This document shows positions 1 to 8,862 of a stretch of DNA of 64,000 nt, in pieces. Origin of the DNA: DASUBN01 sp050261675. GTDB taxonomy: Bacteria; Pseudomonadota; Gammaproteobacteria; Natronospirales; REEB76. Made by a program: the position numbers and the translations under genes. The notes below the pieces were generated by a model that searched no databases, had not been told where the DNA came from, and saw nothing but the letters and a program-made list of their open reading frames with translations. Each line of letters begins with the position of its first letter. Position 1 is the stretch's first letter. The stretch covers positions 1-64,000 of the forward strand of contig JBLNDO010000043.1 of NCBI GenBank assembly GCA_050261675.1. Direction: 5' to 3'.

Positions 1-873
1 CACCTGCACCTCGAGCTGCGAAAGGTCCACCACCGTCATCAGCGCCTGGTTGGGCGTGACGTTGGTGCGCTGTTGCACGGCGATGTTGCCCACCATGCCG
101 TCCACCGGCGAACGCACGTTCAGGTTGTCCACGCGCCGCTTGAGGTCCGCCACCAGGAGCGCCTGACGCTTCACCTGCAGTTCCTTGGCGCGCACGTCGA
201 AATCCAGGCCTTCCTTGTCGAGGCCGGTGTTGGCTTTGGCGTTGTTGTACTCGAGCTGTGCGGCGGCCAGGTCGTCCTTGGCCTTATCGTAGTCGTGTTC
301 GCTGATCACGTGGTAGCCCCAAGCGGCCTCCGCGCGCTTCATCTCGCGTTGCGCGGCCTCGAGCTTCACCTGCGCGGCATCCTCGGTTTCCTGGCTGGCG
401 AGCGCCGCCTTCTTGGAGTTGATGCGGGTGCGCTCCAGGTCTGTCTGCATGCTGGAGAGGGTGGATTGCTCCTGCTGGTAACTGTTGGTCAGCTCCGGGC
501 TGTCGATGACCGCCAGCAGCTGGCCTTTCTTGACCGCGTCGCCGGCCACGGCCTTGAGGGTAATGGTGCCGTTGACGTCGCTGTAGAGCGTCGGGCTCAC
601 GGCCGCCACGACCTGGCCATCCACCGACACGTCCCGCACGAAGGTGCCGCGGGTGACCTTGGCGGTGCGGATCTGGTCGAGGGACACGGTGCGTTCCGCC
701 TTGGCCCAACGGATGAGCGCGGGCGTGGTCATGGCGATCAGCAATGCCAGTGCCGCGCCGCCGGCCAGCATCCAACGGCGGCGCTTGCGCCGCTGCGGGG
801 TGTTGTCCACCGCCACGTCCTGGGACGCGGTGTCGCGGATTTTCACGATTTTCTGCAGGTTGTTGGTGTTCAT
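1..873 (-). CDS. HlyD/MacA-type periplasmic adaptor (membrane fusion protein), 3' end outside window
   Basis: The frame is open from an ATG at 873 to the window edge, giving 291 residues without a stop, so the C-terminal part is missing. The N-terminus is cytoplasmic and basic (RRKRRR near residue 30), followed by one membrane anchor at about 34-55. A lipoyl-type half-motif follows, then a long coiled-coil hairpin rich in Gln, Glu and Lys (about 125-245), then the second lipoyl half (NVRSPVDGMVG). This is the layout of adaptors that link an inner-membrane ABC or RND pump to an outer-membrane channel. The pump genes would lie beyond the left edge. Substrate unknown. A repeat operator lies about 130 bp upstream (1000-1027). 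Confidence 0.88.
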   Translation of the reverse strand, partial: MNTNNLQKIVKIRDTASQDVAVDNTPQRRKRRRWMLAGGAALALLIAMTTPALIRWAKAERTVSLDQIRTAKVTRGTFVRDVSVDGQVVAAVSPTLYSDVNGTITLKAVAGDAVKKGQLLAVIDSPELTNSYQQEQSTLSSMQTDLERTRINSKKAALASQETEDAAQVKLEAAQREMKRAEAAWGYHVISEHDYDKAKDDLAAAQLEYNNAKANTGLDKEGLDFDVRAKELQVKRQALLVADLKRRVDNLNVRSPVDGMVGNIAVQQRTNVTPNQALMTVVDLSQLEVQV

Positions 874-999
874 GCCCGTATTTGTAGCAAGCCCCATGCC
901 AAATCCACCGCTTTTGCCGCCGAGTGCCGGAATTCCCGTCTTTGCGCCGTTCGGCCGTTCTGTTTCAAGCGGCATTCGAGCGTCCGCCGGCTCTTCGCA

Positions 1000-1027
1000 G
1001 TGTCCGCGAGTGTCCGCCCGGACACTC
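1000..1027 (-). promoter_or_regulatory. TGTCCG repeat operator upstream of the HlyD gene
   Basis: TGTCCG occurs at 1001-1006 and 1011-1016, and CGGACA at 1019-1024. The last two form a perfect inverted repeat, GAGTGTCCG-CC-CGGACACTC (1008-1027). On the minus strand a TATAAAG box (1033-1027) abuts the repeat, so a bound dimer would sit on the promoter of the adaptor gene. The rest of the 311-bp gap (874-1184) holds only this site and the terminator at 1122-1154. The regulator is not in the window. Confidence 0.5.
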
Positions 1028-1121
1028 TTTATACGCGCGCAGCTCTATCGCCAATCAGATGCGGCAGCTGCACGAAGGGTTGCAGTGGTTTTCGGCTTTT
1101 TAGGGTTGATTCTTTAAACCC

Positions 1122-1154
1122 GCGTAAAAGAAAACGGCGGCCTGAAAGGCCGCC
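1122..1154 (-). terminator. Rho-independent terminator of the tricorn gene
   Basis: A perfect 8-bp stem GGCGGCCT/AGGCCGCC (1136-1154, 3-nt loop) is followed on the minus strand by GTTTTCTTTTACG. It lies 31 bp past the stop of the protease gene. Confidence 0.75.
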
Positions 1155-1184
1155 GATAAATAGACGATCGATATCAGCTGATTT

Positions 1185-4100
1185 TTATTCGTGCCCGTCC
1201 GGCGGATAGGCGGGTATCTCTGCCGGTACCGGCGGCAGCGTCAGCGGATGGGCCTTGATCTTGTCCAGGATGTACTTGATGGCGGTGTCGAGCTGCGCGT
1301 CCTTGCCCTTGACCACGTCGCCCGGCAGGTCGTCCACCTGGATGTCCGGATCCACGCCGTGGTTTTCCATCACCCACTGGGAGTCGAGGCCGTATTCCGC
1401 GCCCTCCGGCACGGTGATGTAGCCGTTGTCGAGCAGCGGCCAGTCACCGCGGATGCCGCGCACGCCGCCCCAGGTGCGCATGCCGATGAGCGGCCCGAGC
1501 CCGTACTTGCGGAAGTAGTAGGGGAAGATGTCACCGTCCGAGGCCGAATACTCGTTGATGAGGCAGGCCTTGTAGCTGTAGGACATCACCGGATGCTCGG
1601 TGCCCTGCGCGCCCTCGCGGTTGGTGGTCATGCCCGCCAACACGCGCCGCAACCGCTCCAGCAGCATTTGGTCGATGAAGCCGCCGCCGTTGTAGCGCTC
1701 ATCGATGATGAGCCCGGGCTTGTCGAGCTGCGCGTAGAACTGGTCGATGAACTGCTTCATGCCGTTCGCGCCCATGTCGTCCAGATAGATGTAGCCGATC
1801 TGGCCGCCGGAGGCCTGGGCCACGTAGGCGCGGTTCCTCTTGATCCAGTCGTCCTGGCGCAAGTTGAGCTCGTCGTGCAGGGTCTTCACCGTCACGTCGC
1901 GCTTGCCCGCCCCGGCGGCATCGTCCGCCACCGTGATGCTCACGGTGCGGCCGCGGCTGCCCACGAACAGGCTGTAGGGGTCCGTGGGCGCCTTGAGGTC
2001 GTGGCCGTCCACGGCGAGCAGGTACTGGCCCTCGCGGACATTGATGCCCGGTTCGGTGAGCGGCGAGGCGAACTCCGCCTTGGTGTTGTCCCCGGCGTAG
2101 ATTTTCTTGAAGAAGTACCGCCCCGACTTCGCGTCCAGCCCATAGTCGGCGCCCACGAGGCCGGTGGGGACCGGCGTGCGGTCGTCGTTCATGTCGCCGC
2201 CACCCACGTAGGTGTGCGAATTGGAGAGCTCGCCCTGGATCTCACCGATGAGGTAGTCCAGGTCCTCGCGGTGGCCCACGTAGGGCAGGAGACTGGCGTA
2301 GCGCGTCTGGATCTCCTCCCAGTCCACGCCGTTCATCTTCGGGTTCACGAAGAAGTCGCGCTCCAGCCGCCAGGCCATGTGGAACATCTCGTTCCACTCC
2401 GCCACTGGGTCGACGCGCATCAGCATGTGGGAGGTGTCCAGGTCCTTGGGCTTGGCGTCGCCGTCGCCCGTGTCCAGGAACGCGAACTTGCCGTCCTGGG
2501 TGTTAATGAGTGCGGTCTTGCCGTCCGCCGAGAGCGCGTAGCCCGCGAGGTCGGTGGTCAGCACCTTGTCCTTGCGCTTGTCCACGTCGAAGGCGTGCAG
2601 AGCGGTGTGCTCGCCGGAAAGCGGCCCCTCGATGGTGAAATTGGGCTGCGTCATGTAATAGAGCTGGCCGGACAGTGCCGTGAGCGCATTGAAATTGTCG
2701 GCGGGTACCGGCACGGGCACGGCGCGCTGCATCAGGCCGTCCAGGTCGATGTGCAGCGGCTTCGGGCCGCTCTTGGACTTGTCGCTCCCATCCTTCTTCT
2801 CCGGCACGCCCTCGTCGGAGCGGGGCGCGAACGGCGAGGGCGCGTTCTTGTCGAGCGTGGCCGCGTAGATGCCGGCCATCTTGAGCGTGGCGATGTTGAA
2901 CTCGCTCTGGCTGAAGGTCGGGTTCTCGTGCCGGAAGGAGATGAAATACAGATACTTGCCGTCCGGATCGAAGGCCGGGTTGAAGTCCGCATACAGCGGG
3001 GAGCTGACCAGCGTCGCCTTGCGGTCATCCAGGCTATAGAGGTTGATCCCCGGCTGCTGGTTCATGCGCTGCTTGCTGTAGGCGAGCCACTTTCCGTCCG
3101 GCGACCAGGTGTAGTCGTGGATCTCGGCGATGGGGTCCTGGTCGACGCGGGTCGCCTTGTGGCTCTTCACGTCCAGCCACCAGAGCTGGTGCAGGTTGTC
3201 CGAGAACGCGAGCTTGCTGCCGTCGGCGGACCAGATGGGCCGGTAGAAATAACCCGTCTTGAAGTCGCTGACGATCTGCTCGGCGCCGCCCTCCGAGGGC
3301 CGGACGGCGATCTCGTCCTCGCCGGTCACGTCGGTGACATAGGCGACCCACTTGCCGTCCGGCGACCAGGTGGGGTTCTCCTCCTTGGCGTTGGAACTCT
3401 GGGTCAGGTCGCGGGTATTGCCGCGCTCGGCGGGCAGCGTGAACACGTCGCCGCGGGCCTGAAGGAGCGCACGTTTGCCGTTCGGCGAGATGTCGAAGTT
3501 CGGGTTGCCCGCGGGATCGCTGCTCTGGATGAACTTGGAGCCGTCCACGTAGCGCGGGTTGGTGTCCACCCCGTCATCCGGCACGTCCACGCTGAGCTTG
3601 TGCAGCTGCTCCGAAGGCAGGTCGAGCACATACAGCGAGCCGCCCTCTTGGAACACGATGCCGTTGTCACCCAGGCTCGGCCAATCCACATCGTAGTCTG
3701 TGAAGTGGGTCACCTGGCGCATCTGCTTGGTGGCGGTGTCCATGGCCCAGAGGTTGACGCGATGATCCGTGCCGCGGTCGGAGGCCACGTAGATGGTCTT
3801 GCCGTACCACATCGGGTCCAGGTCCAGGCCCTTGGAATCGACGGCGAGTTCGTCCGTGCCGGTCTCGAAGTTGTGGATCCAGGCGTTCTGGTGCATGCCA
3901 CCGGTGTAGCGCTTCCAAGTGCGGAAGTTGGTGAAGATGCGGTTGTAGACGATGGACTTGCCGTCCGGGCTCCAGCTGAACATGCCGCCCTTGTCGAGCG
4001 GCATCAGCTCCTCGGGTCCGCCCGTCACCGGCACGGTGAAGTAGCGGCCGAACCAGCTGTTCATGGAGCTGCGCCGTGACAGGAAGATCACGCTCTTCGA

Positions 4101-4502
4101 GTCCGTCGTCCAGCCGAGCACCATGTTGTCCGGCCCCCAGCGTTCCGGCGCGCGGTCTACCACGTCCGAGTGAAAGGTGAGGCGTTTCGCCGGGCCGCCC
4201 TCGGCGGGCACCACGTAGACGTCGGTGTTGCCCTGGTACTGCCCCGTGAACGCGATCCATTTCCCGTCCGGGGAGTAGCGCGGCATCATGTCGTAGCCGG
4301 GATCGGTGGTGAGGCGCATGGCGGTGCCGCCGTTGCGGGGCACCTTCCAGAGGTTGCCGTGGGCCTCGAACACCACGCTGTCGCCGTGCAGGGTCGGGAA
4401 GCGGGTGAAGGTCTCGCCGGCCTGGGCGGTGGAGGCGAGGCCGAGCAGGGCGGCGGCGAGCGCCAGGGCGAGGCCGCGCGGGGACGGGAAGCGCCAATGC
4501 AT
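1185..4502 (-). CDS. Tricorn-type S41 protease, secreted
   Basis: A 1105-residue protein with a cleavable signal peptide (residues 1-28, ending AQA), so it is periplasmic or exported. Residues about 30-590 form WD40/PD40-like beta-propeller repeats (recurrent SPDGKWIA-type strands). A tricorn C1-like helical region, a PDZ domain (about 830-910) and an S41 peptidase core follow. The tricorn active-site elements are visible: Ser-His in LSNSHTYVGG (about 761-762), the nucleophile Ser in YSASDGD (about 988), and IDERYNGGG ahead of it. Tricorn enzymes trim peptides from larger proteases; here the likely role is degradation of exported oligopeptides. It is transcribed alone, divergently from the Skp-like gene, and ends in a terminator. 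Confidence 0.92.
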   Translation of the reverse strand: MHWRFPSPRGLALALAAALLGLASTAQAGETFTRFPTLHGDSVVFEAHGNLWKVPRNGGTAMRLTTDPGYDMMPRYSPDGKWIAFTGQYQGNTDVYVVPAEGGPAKRLTFHSDVVDRAPERWGPDNMVLGWTTDSKSVIFLSRRSSMNSWFGRYFTVPVTGGPEELMPLDKGGMFSWSPDGKSIVYNRIFTNFRTWKRYTGGMHQNAWIHNFETGTDELAVDSKGLDLDPMWYGKTIYVASDRGTDHRVNLWAMDTATKQMRQVTHFTDYDVDWPSLGDNGIVFQEGGSLYVLDLPSEQLHKLSVDVPDDGVDTNPRYVDGSKFIQSSDPAGNPNFDISPNGKRALLQARGDVFTLPAERGNTRDLTQSSNAKEENPTWSPDGKWVAYVTDVTGEDEIAVRPSEGGAEQIVSDFKTGYFYRPIWSADGSKLAFSDNLHQLWWLDVKSHKATRVDQDPIAEIHDYTWSPDGKWLAYSKQRMNQQPGINLYSLDDRKATLVSSPLYADFNPAFDPDGKYLYFISFRHENPTFSQSEFNIATLKMAGIYAATLDKNAPSPFAPRSDEGVPEKKDGSDKSKSGPKPLHIDLDGLMQRAVPVPVPADNFNALTALSGQLYYMTQPNFTIEGPLSGEHTALHAFDVDKRKDKVLTTDLAGYALSADGKTALINTQDGKFAFLDTGDGDAKPKDLDTSHMLMRVDPVAEWNEMFHMAWRLERDFFVNPKMNGVDWEEIQTRYASLLPYVGHREDLDYLIGEIQGELSNSHTYVGGGDMNDDRTPVPTGLVGADYGLDAKSGRYFFKKIYAGDNTKAEFASPLTEPGINVREGQYLLAVDGHDLKAPTDPYSLFVGSRGRTVSITVADDAAGAGKRDVTVKTLHDELNLRQDDWIKRNRAYVAQASGGQIGYIYLDDMGANGMKQFIDQFYAQLDKPGLIIDERYNGGGFIDQMLLERLRRVLAGMTTNREGAQGTEHPVMSYSYKACLINEYSASDGDIFPYYFRKYGLGPLIGMRTWGGVRGIRGDWPLLDNGYITVPEGAEYGLDSQWVMENHGVDPDIQVDDLPGDVVKGKDAQLDTAIKYILDKIKAHPLTLPPVPAEIPAYPPDGHE

Positions 4503-4738
4503 GGGAATCTCCTTTCGGGGAGGGTTGCCGTTCGGATACGGTCTGTCGGGCTTAAGACAAGGTCCAGGGGGCGGGGTTCATTTCCCCGGGGGCCGGCCAT
4601 CCTGACCTTGCGGACCGGGGGCGTCAAACGCCTGTGCGGCAAACCGGTGGCCCCGGGCCGCGGCGCTGGGGTATCCTTGTGCCGGTTTCGACCAGCCCCG
4701 GAAGGGTCCGGGGCCCCTCATCCAGGAGTATTCGTACC

Positions 4739-5335
4739 ATGCGTCAAAGTTTCATCGCCGCCATGCTCGGCGTGGCTGCTCTCATCGCTTATTCTCCGGC
4801 GTACGCCGCCAAGACTTCGACGGCGGCGGCCCCCGCGGCGTTCCCCAAGATCGCCGTCATCGACCTTCAGGCCGTGATCACCGGTTGCCAGCGCGGCCGC
4901 GAAGCCATGCAGCTGCTGCAGCAGAAGCAGAACGAGCTGCAGGCCCAGGCCAACGACCGCAGCACCAAGCTCAACGCCCTCAAGGATCAGCTGGACAAGG
5001 CCGACCCGAAGTCCTCCGGTTACGCGGCGCTGCAGAAGCAGTTCCAGGACGGGCAGGCGGAGTTCCAGGATTTCGTGAACGAGAGCCGCCAGCTGCTGCA
5101 GCAGCGCAACCAGGAGGCGCTCAACCCCATCCAGGGTGAGCTGCAGACGGTGCTGAACCAGTACGTCAAGGAGCGCCACATCGACATCCTGCTGACCAAG
5201 GCCGGTGCGCCCTACGCCTCCGAGGCCTACGACGTGAGCACGGATGTCATCAGCGCCATGGACAAGGACTGGGCCGCGATCCAGAAGGCCGCGCCCGCCC
5301 CGACTCCGGCGCCGGCCGCGTCCACCAAGCACTGA
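4739..5335 (+). CDS. OmpH/Skp family periplasmic chaperone
   Basis: 198 residues with a signal peptide (1-23, ending AYA) and an OmpH domain from about residue 38 (KIAVIDLQAVI). The middle is a long Gln/Lys-rich coiled coil (about 55-130), which forms the tentacles in Skp. The tail is Pro/Ala-rich. Skp binds unfolded outer-membrane proteins in the periplasm. The start at 4739 is chosen because AGGAG (4724-4728) precedes it and it begins the signal peptide. Skp usually follows bamA; this copy is alone upstream of threonine aldolase, so it may be a paralogue. Confidence 0.85.
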   Translation: MRQSFIAAMLGVAALIAYSPAYAAKTSTAAAPAAFPKIAVIDLQAVITGCQRGREAMQLLQQKQNELQAQANDRSTKLNALKDQLDKADPKSSGYAALQKQFQDGQAEFQDFVNESRQLLQQRNQEALNPIQGELQTVLNQYVKERHIDILLTKAGAPYASEAYDVSTDVISAMDKDWAAIQKAAPAPTPAPAASTKH

Positions 5336-5354
5336 GCCGAACATTTCGCGGCGC

Positions 5355-6365
5355 ATGATCGACCTGCGCAGCGACACCGTCACCCGTCCCACCGCCGCCA
5401 TGCGTGAACGCATGGCGGCGGCGGAGGTCGGGGACGACGTCTTCGGCGACGACCCCACGGTGAAGGCGCTGCAGGAGCGCCTCGCCGAGATGACCGGCCA
5501 CGAGGCCGGTCTTTTCTTTCCCTCCGGCACCCAGTCCAACCTCGCGGCGCTCATGGCCCATTGCGGCCGCGGCGAGGAATTCGTCATCGGCGCGCTCGGC
5601 CACAGCTTCAAGTACGAGGCGGGCGGCGCCGCGGTGCTGGGGAGCCTCTGGCCCCAGCCGCTCGAGTATGAGGCGGACGGCAGCCTGGACTTGAGGAAGG
5701 TCGCCCAGCTCATCAAGCCGGACGACGCCCATTTCGCCAAGACTAGGCTCCTGGTGCTGGAGAACACCCAGAACGGCCGGGTGCTGCCGCTCTCTTATAT
5801 AGAGGCAGCGTCAGCTTTCGCGAAACAGCACGGCCTGGCGCTGCATCTCGACGGCGCGCGGGTGTTCAACGCCACGGTGAAGCTCCAGGTGCCGCTCGCG
5901 CGCATCACCCGCCATTTCGACTCCGTATCCCTGTGCCTGTCCAAGGGCCTGGGGGCGCCGGTGGGCACGGTGCTCGTGGGCCGCAAGGATTGCATCTACC
6001 GGGCCCACCGCGACCGCAAGATGCTGGGCGGCGGCATGCGCCAGGCGGGCATCCTGGCCGCCGCCGGCCTCTACGCCCTAGAGCACCACGTGGAGCGACT
6101 CGCCGAGGACCACGCCAACGCCAAGGCCCTGGCGGAAGGTCTCGCCGGGCTGCCCGGGCTCTCGCTCGACCCGAAGCTCGTCCAGACCAACATGGTGTTC
6201 GCCTCCCTGGCGGAGCCGTCCAAAATTGGCGCGCTGGCGGAGCATCTGAAGAAATCCGGAATCGCGATTCTTGCAAACCCAAATTTGAGGCTGGTGACTC
6301 ATCTCGATGTTAGCCGCAAGGACATCGACGCGGTGGTCGCGGCCTTCAAGGGCTTCTTACACTAG
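5355..6365 (+). CDS. ltaE: Low-specificity L-threonine aldolase
   Basis: 336 residues, fold-type I PLP enzyme that cleaves L-threonine or L-allo-threonine to glycine and acetaldehyde. The family N-terminus IDLRSDTVTRPT, the DDVFGDDPTV segment, the LHLDGAR motif with the PLP-ring Asp, and the Schiff-base lysine in SLCLSKGLGAPVG are all present at the usual length. It starts 19 bp after the Skp-like gene. Its stop overlaps the strong ribosome site of the next gene, so they are probably co-transcribed. Confidence 0.93.
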   Translation: MIDLRSDTVTRPTAAMRERMAAAEVGDDVFGDDPTVKALQERLAEMTGHEAGLFFPSGTQSNLAALMAHCGRGEEFVIGALGHSFKYEAGGAAVLGSLWPQPLEYEADGSLDLRKVAQLIKPDDAHFAKTRLLVLENTQNGRVLPLSYIEAASAFAKQHGLALHLDGARVFNATVKLQVPLARITRHFDSVSLCLSKGLGAPVGTVLVGRKDCIYRAHRDRKMLGGGMRQAGILAAAGLYALEHHVERLAEDHANAKALAEGLAGLPGLSLDPKLVQTNMVFASLAEPSKIGALAEHLKKSGIAILANPNLRLVTHLDVSRKDIDAVVAAFKGFLH

Positions 6366-6376
6366 GAGGGTGCTCA

Positions 6377-7024
6377 ATGGCCTTCGAAGGTCTCGATGAT
6401 CTGCCCGACACGCGCCGCATCTTCTGCATCGGCCGCAACTACGCCGAGCACGCCCGGGAGATGGGCAATGCCCTGCCGCCGGAGCCCGTGGTGTTCATGA
6501 AGCCCGTCACCAGCTTGGTGCTGGAAGGCGCGCCCCTCAAGCTGCCGCACGGCCGCGGCAGCGTGCACCACGAGATGGAACTGGTGCTGGCCCTGGGCCG
6601 GGAGGCGGAGGAGGTGGAGCCTGGGGCGGCGCTGTCGCTGCTGGCCGGCGTCACGCTCGGCCTGGACCTCACCCTGCGGGACGAACAGGCGCGCCTGAAG
6701 CAGGCCGGCGCGCCCTGGGAACTTGCCAAGGCTTTCGACGGCAGCGCCGCCGTGGGCACCTTCGCGGCCGCGCCCTTCGCCTTCGACCCGCAGGCGCTGG
6801 AGATGCGCTGCGCCGTGAACGGCGACTTGCGCCAGCGCGGCAACACCCGCGACATGCTGTTTCCCATCCCCGCCATCCTGGCGTTCCTGTCCCGCCGCTG
6901 GCGGCTCCTGCCCGGGGACCTGGTGTTCACCGGCACCCCCTCGGGCGTGGGGCCGCTCAAATCCGGGGACCGCGTGGAAATCGAGGCGGAGCATATCGGC
7001 CGCTTCGAGTGGACCTGTTTATGA
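6377..7024 (+). CDS. Fumarylacetoacetate hydrolase (FAH) family protein
   Basis: 215 residues, a single FAH catalytic domain of the short YcgM/FAHD1 type. The family opens with IFCIGRNYAEHAREM and the metal-binding acid is in VHHEMELVL. Later motifs are GVTLGLDLTLRD and FTGTPSGVGPL near the C-terminus. Members act as acylpyruvate hydrolases or oxaloacetate decarboxylases; the substrate here is not determinable. AGGAGGG (6364-6370) lies 6 nt before the ATG. The stop overlaps the next ORF by ATGA. Confidence 0.88.
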   Translation: MAFEGLDDLPDTRRIFCIGRNYAEHAREMGNALPPEPVVFMKPVTSLVLEGAPLKLPHGRGSVHHEMELVLALGREAEEVEPGAALSLLAGVTLGLDLTLRDEQARLKQAGAPWELAKAFDGSAAVGTFAAAPFAFDPQALEMRCAVNGDLRQRGNTRDMLFPIPAILAFLSRRWRLLPGDLVFTGTPSGVGPLKSGDRVEIEAEHIGRFEWTCL

Positions 7025-7218
7025 CGCCGGACGCCGCCAAGAAACTGGCGGAAGCCGTGCGCGACGCCTGCCTCAAGGCCGCGAAGCAAGGCTACGAAGA
7101 GGCGGCCCAAAGCGGCCTCTGCCACGAAGGGGCGGTGGAAGCTTCGTTGGATGCGGTACGTATGGTGGATCTGAAGGCGCTTGTAGCTGTGGTGGAGCGG
7201 GGCAAAAAACCCAGTTAG
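7021..7218 (+). CDS. Small hypothetical protein coupled to the FAH gene
   Basis: 65 residues, starting at the ATG that overlaps the FAH stop codon (ATGA), so it is translationally coupled. The sequence is predicted mostly helical and Ala-rich, with one Cys near the N-terminus and another near residue 33. There is no signal peptide or membrane segment. I do not recognise the family. The coupling argues that it is a real gene, perhaps working with the hydrolase. Confidence 0.6.
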   Translation: MTPDAAKKLAEAVRDACLKAAKQGYEEAAQSGLCHEGAVEASLDAVRMVDLKALVAVVERGKKPS

Positions 7219-7290
7219 GAGCCTGCTCCGGCGCTCGCCGGGACGCTACAATTCCCCCGCGAACCATGTCCTTGGGGAGTCCGCGAGACC

Positions 7291-8268
7291 GTGAAAAATA
7301 CGAAGCCCGTCGCCGAATTCGTCCGCCACCATTACCGCCATTTCAACGCCGCCGCGCTCATCGACGCGGCCGACGGCTACATCAAACTGCTCCAGGACGG
7401 CGGCAAGATGATGGTCACGATGGCCGGCGCCATGAGTACCGGCGAACTAGGTCTCTCGCTCGCCGAGATGATCCGCCGCGACAAGGTGCAAATCATCACC
7501 TGCACCGGCGCCAACCTGGAAGAGGACATCTTCAATCTGGTGGCCCACGACCATTACGTGCGCGTGCCCAAGTACCGCGAACTTTCGCCCGAGGGCGAGC
7601 AAAAGCTCCTCGACAAGCACCTGAACCGGGTCACCGATACCTGCATCCCCGAGGGCGAGGCCATCCGCCGCATCGAGAAGGCGGTGCTCGCGGAGTGGCA
7701 GGCGGCCGACAGGAAGGGCGAGCGCTATTTCCCCCACGAGTTCTTCTACCGCCTGATCCGTTCCGGCGCGCTCACCCAGTACCACCAGATCGACCCGAAG
7801 GATTCCTGGATGGTGGCCGCCTGTGAGAAGAACCTGCCCATCATCGTGCCCGGCTGGGAGGATTCCACGCTCGGCAACATCTTCGCCGCCCACTGCATGA
7901 AGGGTGACGTGAAGAACGTGCACACCGTGCGCACCGGCATCGAATACATGATTTACCTGGCCGACTGGTACCGCAAGAACTCCAAGGGCAAGGGCGTGGG
8001 CTTCTTCCAGATCGGCGGCGGCATCGCCGGCGATTTCCCCATCTGCGTGGTGCCCATGCTGGAACAGGACATGGAGGAGGACACGCCGCTCTGGTCCTAC
8101 TTCTGCCAGATCAGCGACAGCACCACGAGCTACGGCTCCTACTCCGGGGCGGTCCCCAATGAAAAGATCACCTGGGGCAAGCTCGGCACCGATACGCCCA
8201 AGTTCATCATCGAGTCCGACGCGACCATCGTCGCGCCCCTCGTCTTCGCCTGCGTTTTGGAAGGCTGA
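7291..8268 (+). CDS. Deoxyhypusine synthase-like protein
   Basis: 325 residues, homologous along its length to deoxyhypusine synthase: NAD-site motifs TMAGAMSTGELG and CTGANLEEDI, and the late GGG and SWGK-type segments (here ITWGKLGTD). Bacteria lack eIF5A, and the covalent Lys of true synthases (GGGVVKHH) is replaced here: the segment reads IGGGIAGDFPICVV. It therefore belongs to the bacterial DHS-like branch, probably in polyamine or homospermidine-type chemistry, which is inferred. The start is GTG at 7291 with GGGGAG upstream (7274-7279). Confidence 0.87.
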   Translation: MKNTKPVAEFVRHHYRHFNAAALIDAADGYIKLLQDGGKMMVTMAGAMSTGELGLSLAEMIRRDKVQIITCTGANLEEDIFNLVAHDHYVRVPKYRELSPEGEQKLLDKHLNRVTDTCIPEGEAIRRIEKAVLAEWQAADRKGERYFPHEFFYRLIRSGALTQYHQIDPKDSWMVAACEKNLPIIVPGWEDSTLGNIFAAHCMKGDVKNVHTVRTGIEYMIYLADWYRKNSKGKGVGFFQIGGGIAGDFPICVVPMLEQDMEEDTPLWSYFCQISDSTTSYGSYSGAVPNEKITWGKLGTDTPKFIIESDATIVAPLVFACVLEG

Positions 8269-8289
8269 ACGCTTCACTCGCTTCCGCGC

Positions 8290-8859
8290 ATGAAACCCAT
8301 CCCCAAGAACGCGGCGCTCGTGCTCATCGACATCCAGCAGGGTTTCGACAGGCCGGGTTACTGGGGCGTGCGCAACAATCCGGAGGCCGAGGCCAATGCC
8401 GCCCGGCTGCTCGATGCTTGGCGCACCTCTGGCCGCCCGCTGTTCCACGTGCGCCACCTGTCGCGCAACCCGAAGTCCCCGCTCGCGCCCGGCCAACCCG
8501 GCTGCGAGATCAAGCCGCAAGTAGAGCCCCGGCCCGGCGAGGCCGTCATCGGCAAGGACGTGAACAGCGCGTTCATCGGCACGGACTTCGAGGCGCGGCT
8601 GCGCGCCGCCGGCATCGACACGCTGGTGCTGGCCGGCCTCACCACGCCCCATTGCGTTTCCACCACGGCACGCATGGCGGGCAACCTGGGCTTCCGCACC
8701 CTGGTGGCGGCGGACGCTTGCGCCGCGTTCTCCCAGGCGGGCTATGATGGGCGCGAATTTGGCGCCGAGATCGTGCACCAAGTGGCGCTCGCGAACCTCA
8801 ACGGCGAATTTGCCGAAGTGGTTGAGAGTACCGACATCCTCGGCAACCTGGAGGCCTGA
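8290..8859 (+). CDS. Isochorismatase-fold cysteine hydrolase
   Basis: 189 residues, Rossmann-like cysteine hydrolase. The catalytic triad is visible: Asp in LIDIQQGF (residue about 14), Lys in IGKDVNSAF (about 92) and Cys in TTPHCVSTTARM (about 122), preceded by the family non-prolyl cis peptide region. Members hydrolyse amides such as nicotinamide, ureidoacrylate or N-carbamoylsarcosine; the exact substrate is not visible. It follows the DHS-like gene by 21 bp in the same direction, so a link to polyamine nitrogen metabolism is possible but only inferred. Confidence 0.87.
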   Translation: MKPIPKNAALVLIDIQQGFDRPGYWGVRNNPEAEANAARLLDAWRTSGRPLFHVRHLSRNPKSPLAPGQPGCEIKPQVEPRPGEAVIGKDVNSAFIGTDFEARLRAAGIDTLVLAGLTTPHCVSTTARMAGNLGFRTLVAADACAAFSQAGYDGREFGAEIVHQVALANLNGEFAEVVESTDILGNLEA

Positions 8860-8862
8860 AGC

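Noticed and set aside
1191..4079. Long open frame opposite the tricorn gene (962 codons).
   Set aside because: It is the antisense of a clear protease gene. Its His/Val-rich translation has no recognisable domain, typical of shadow frames in GC-rich DNA.
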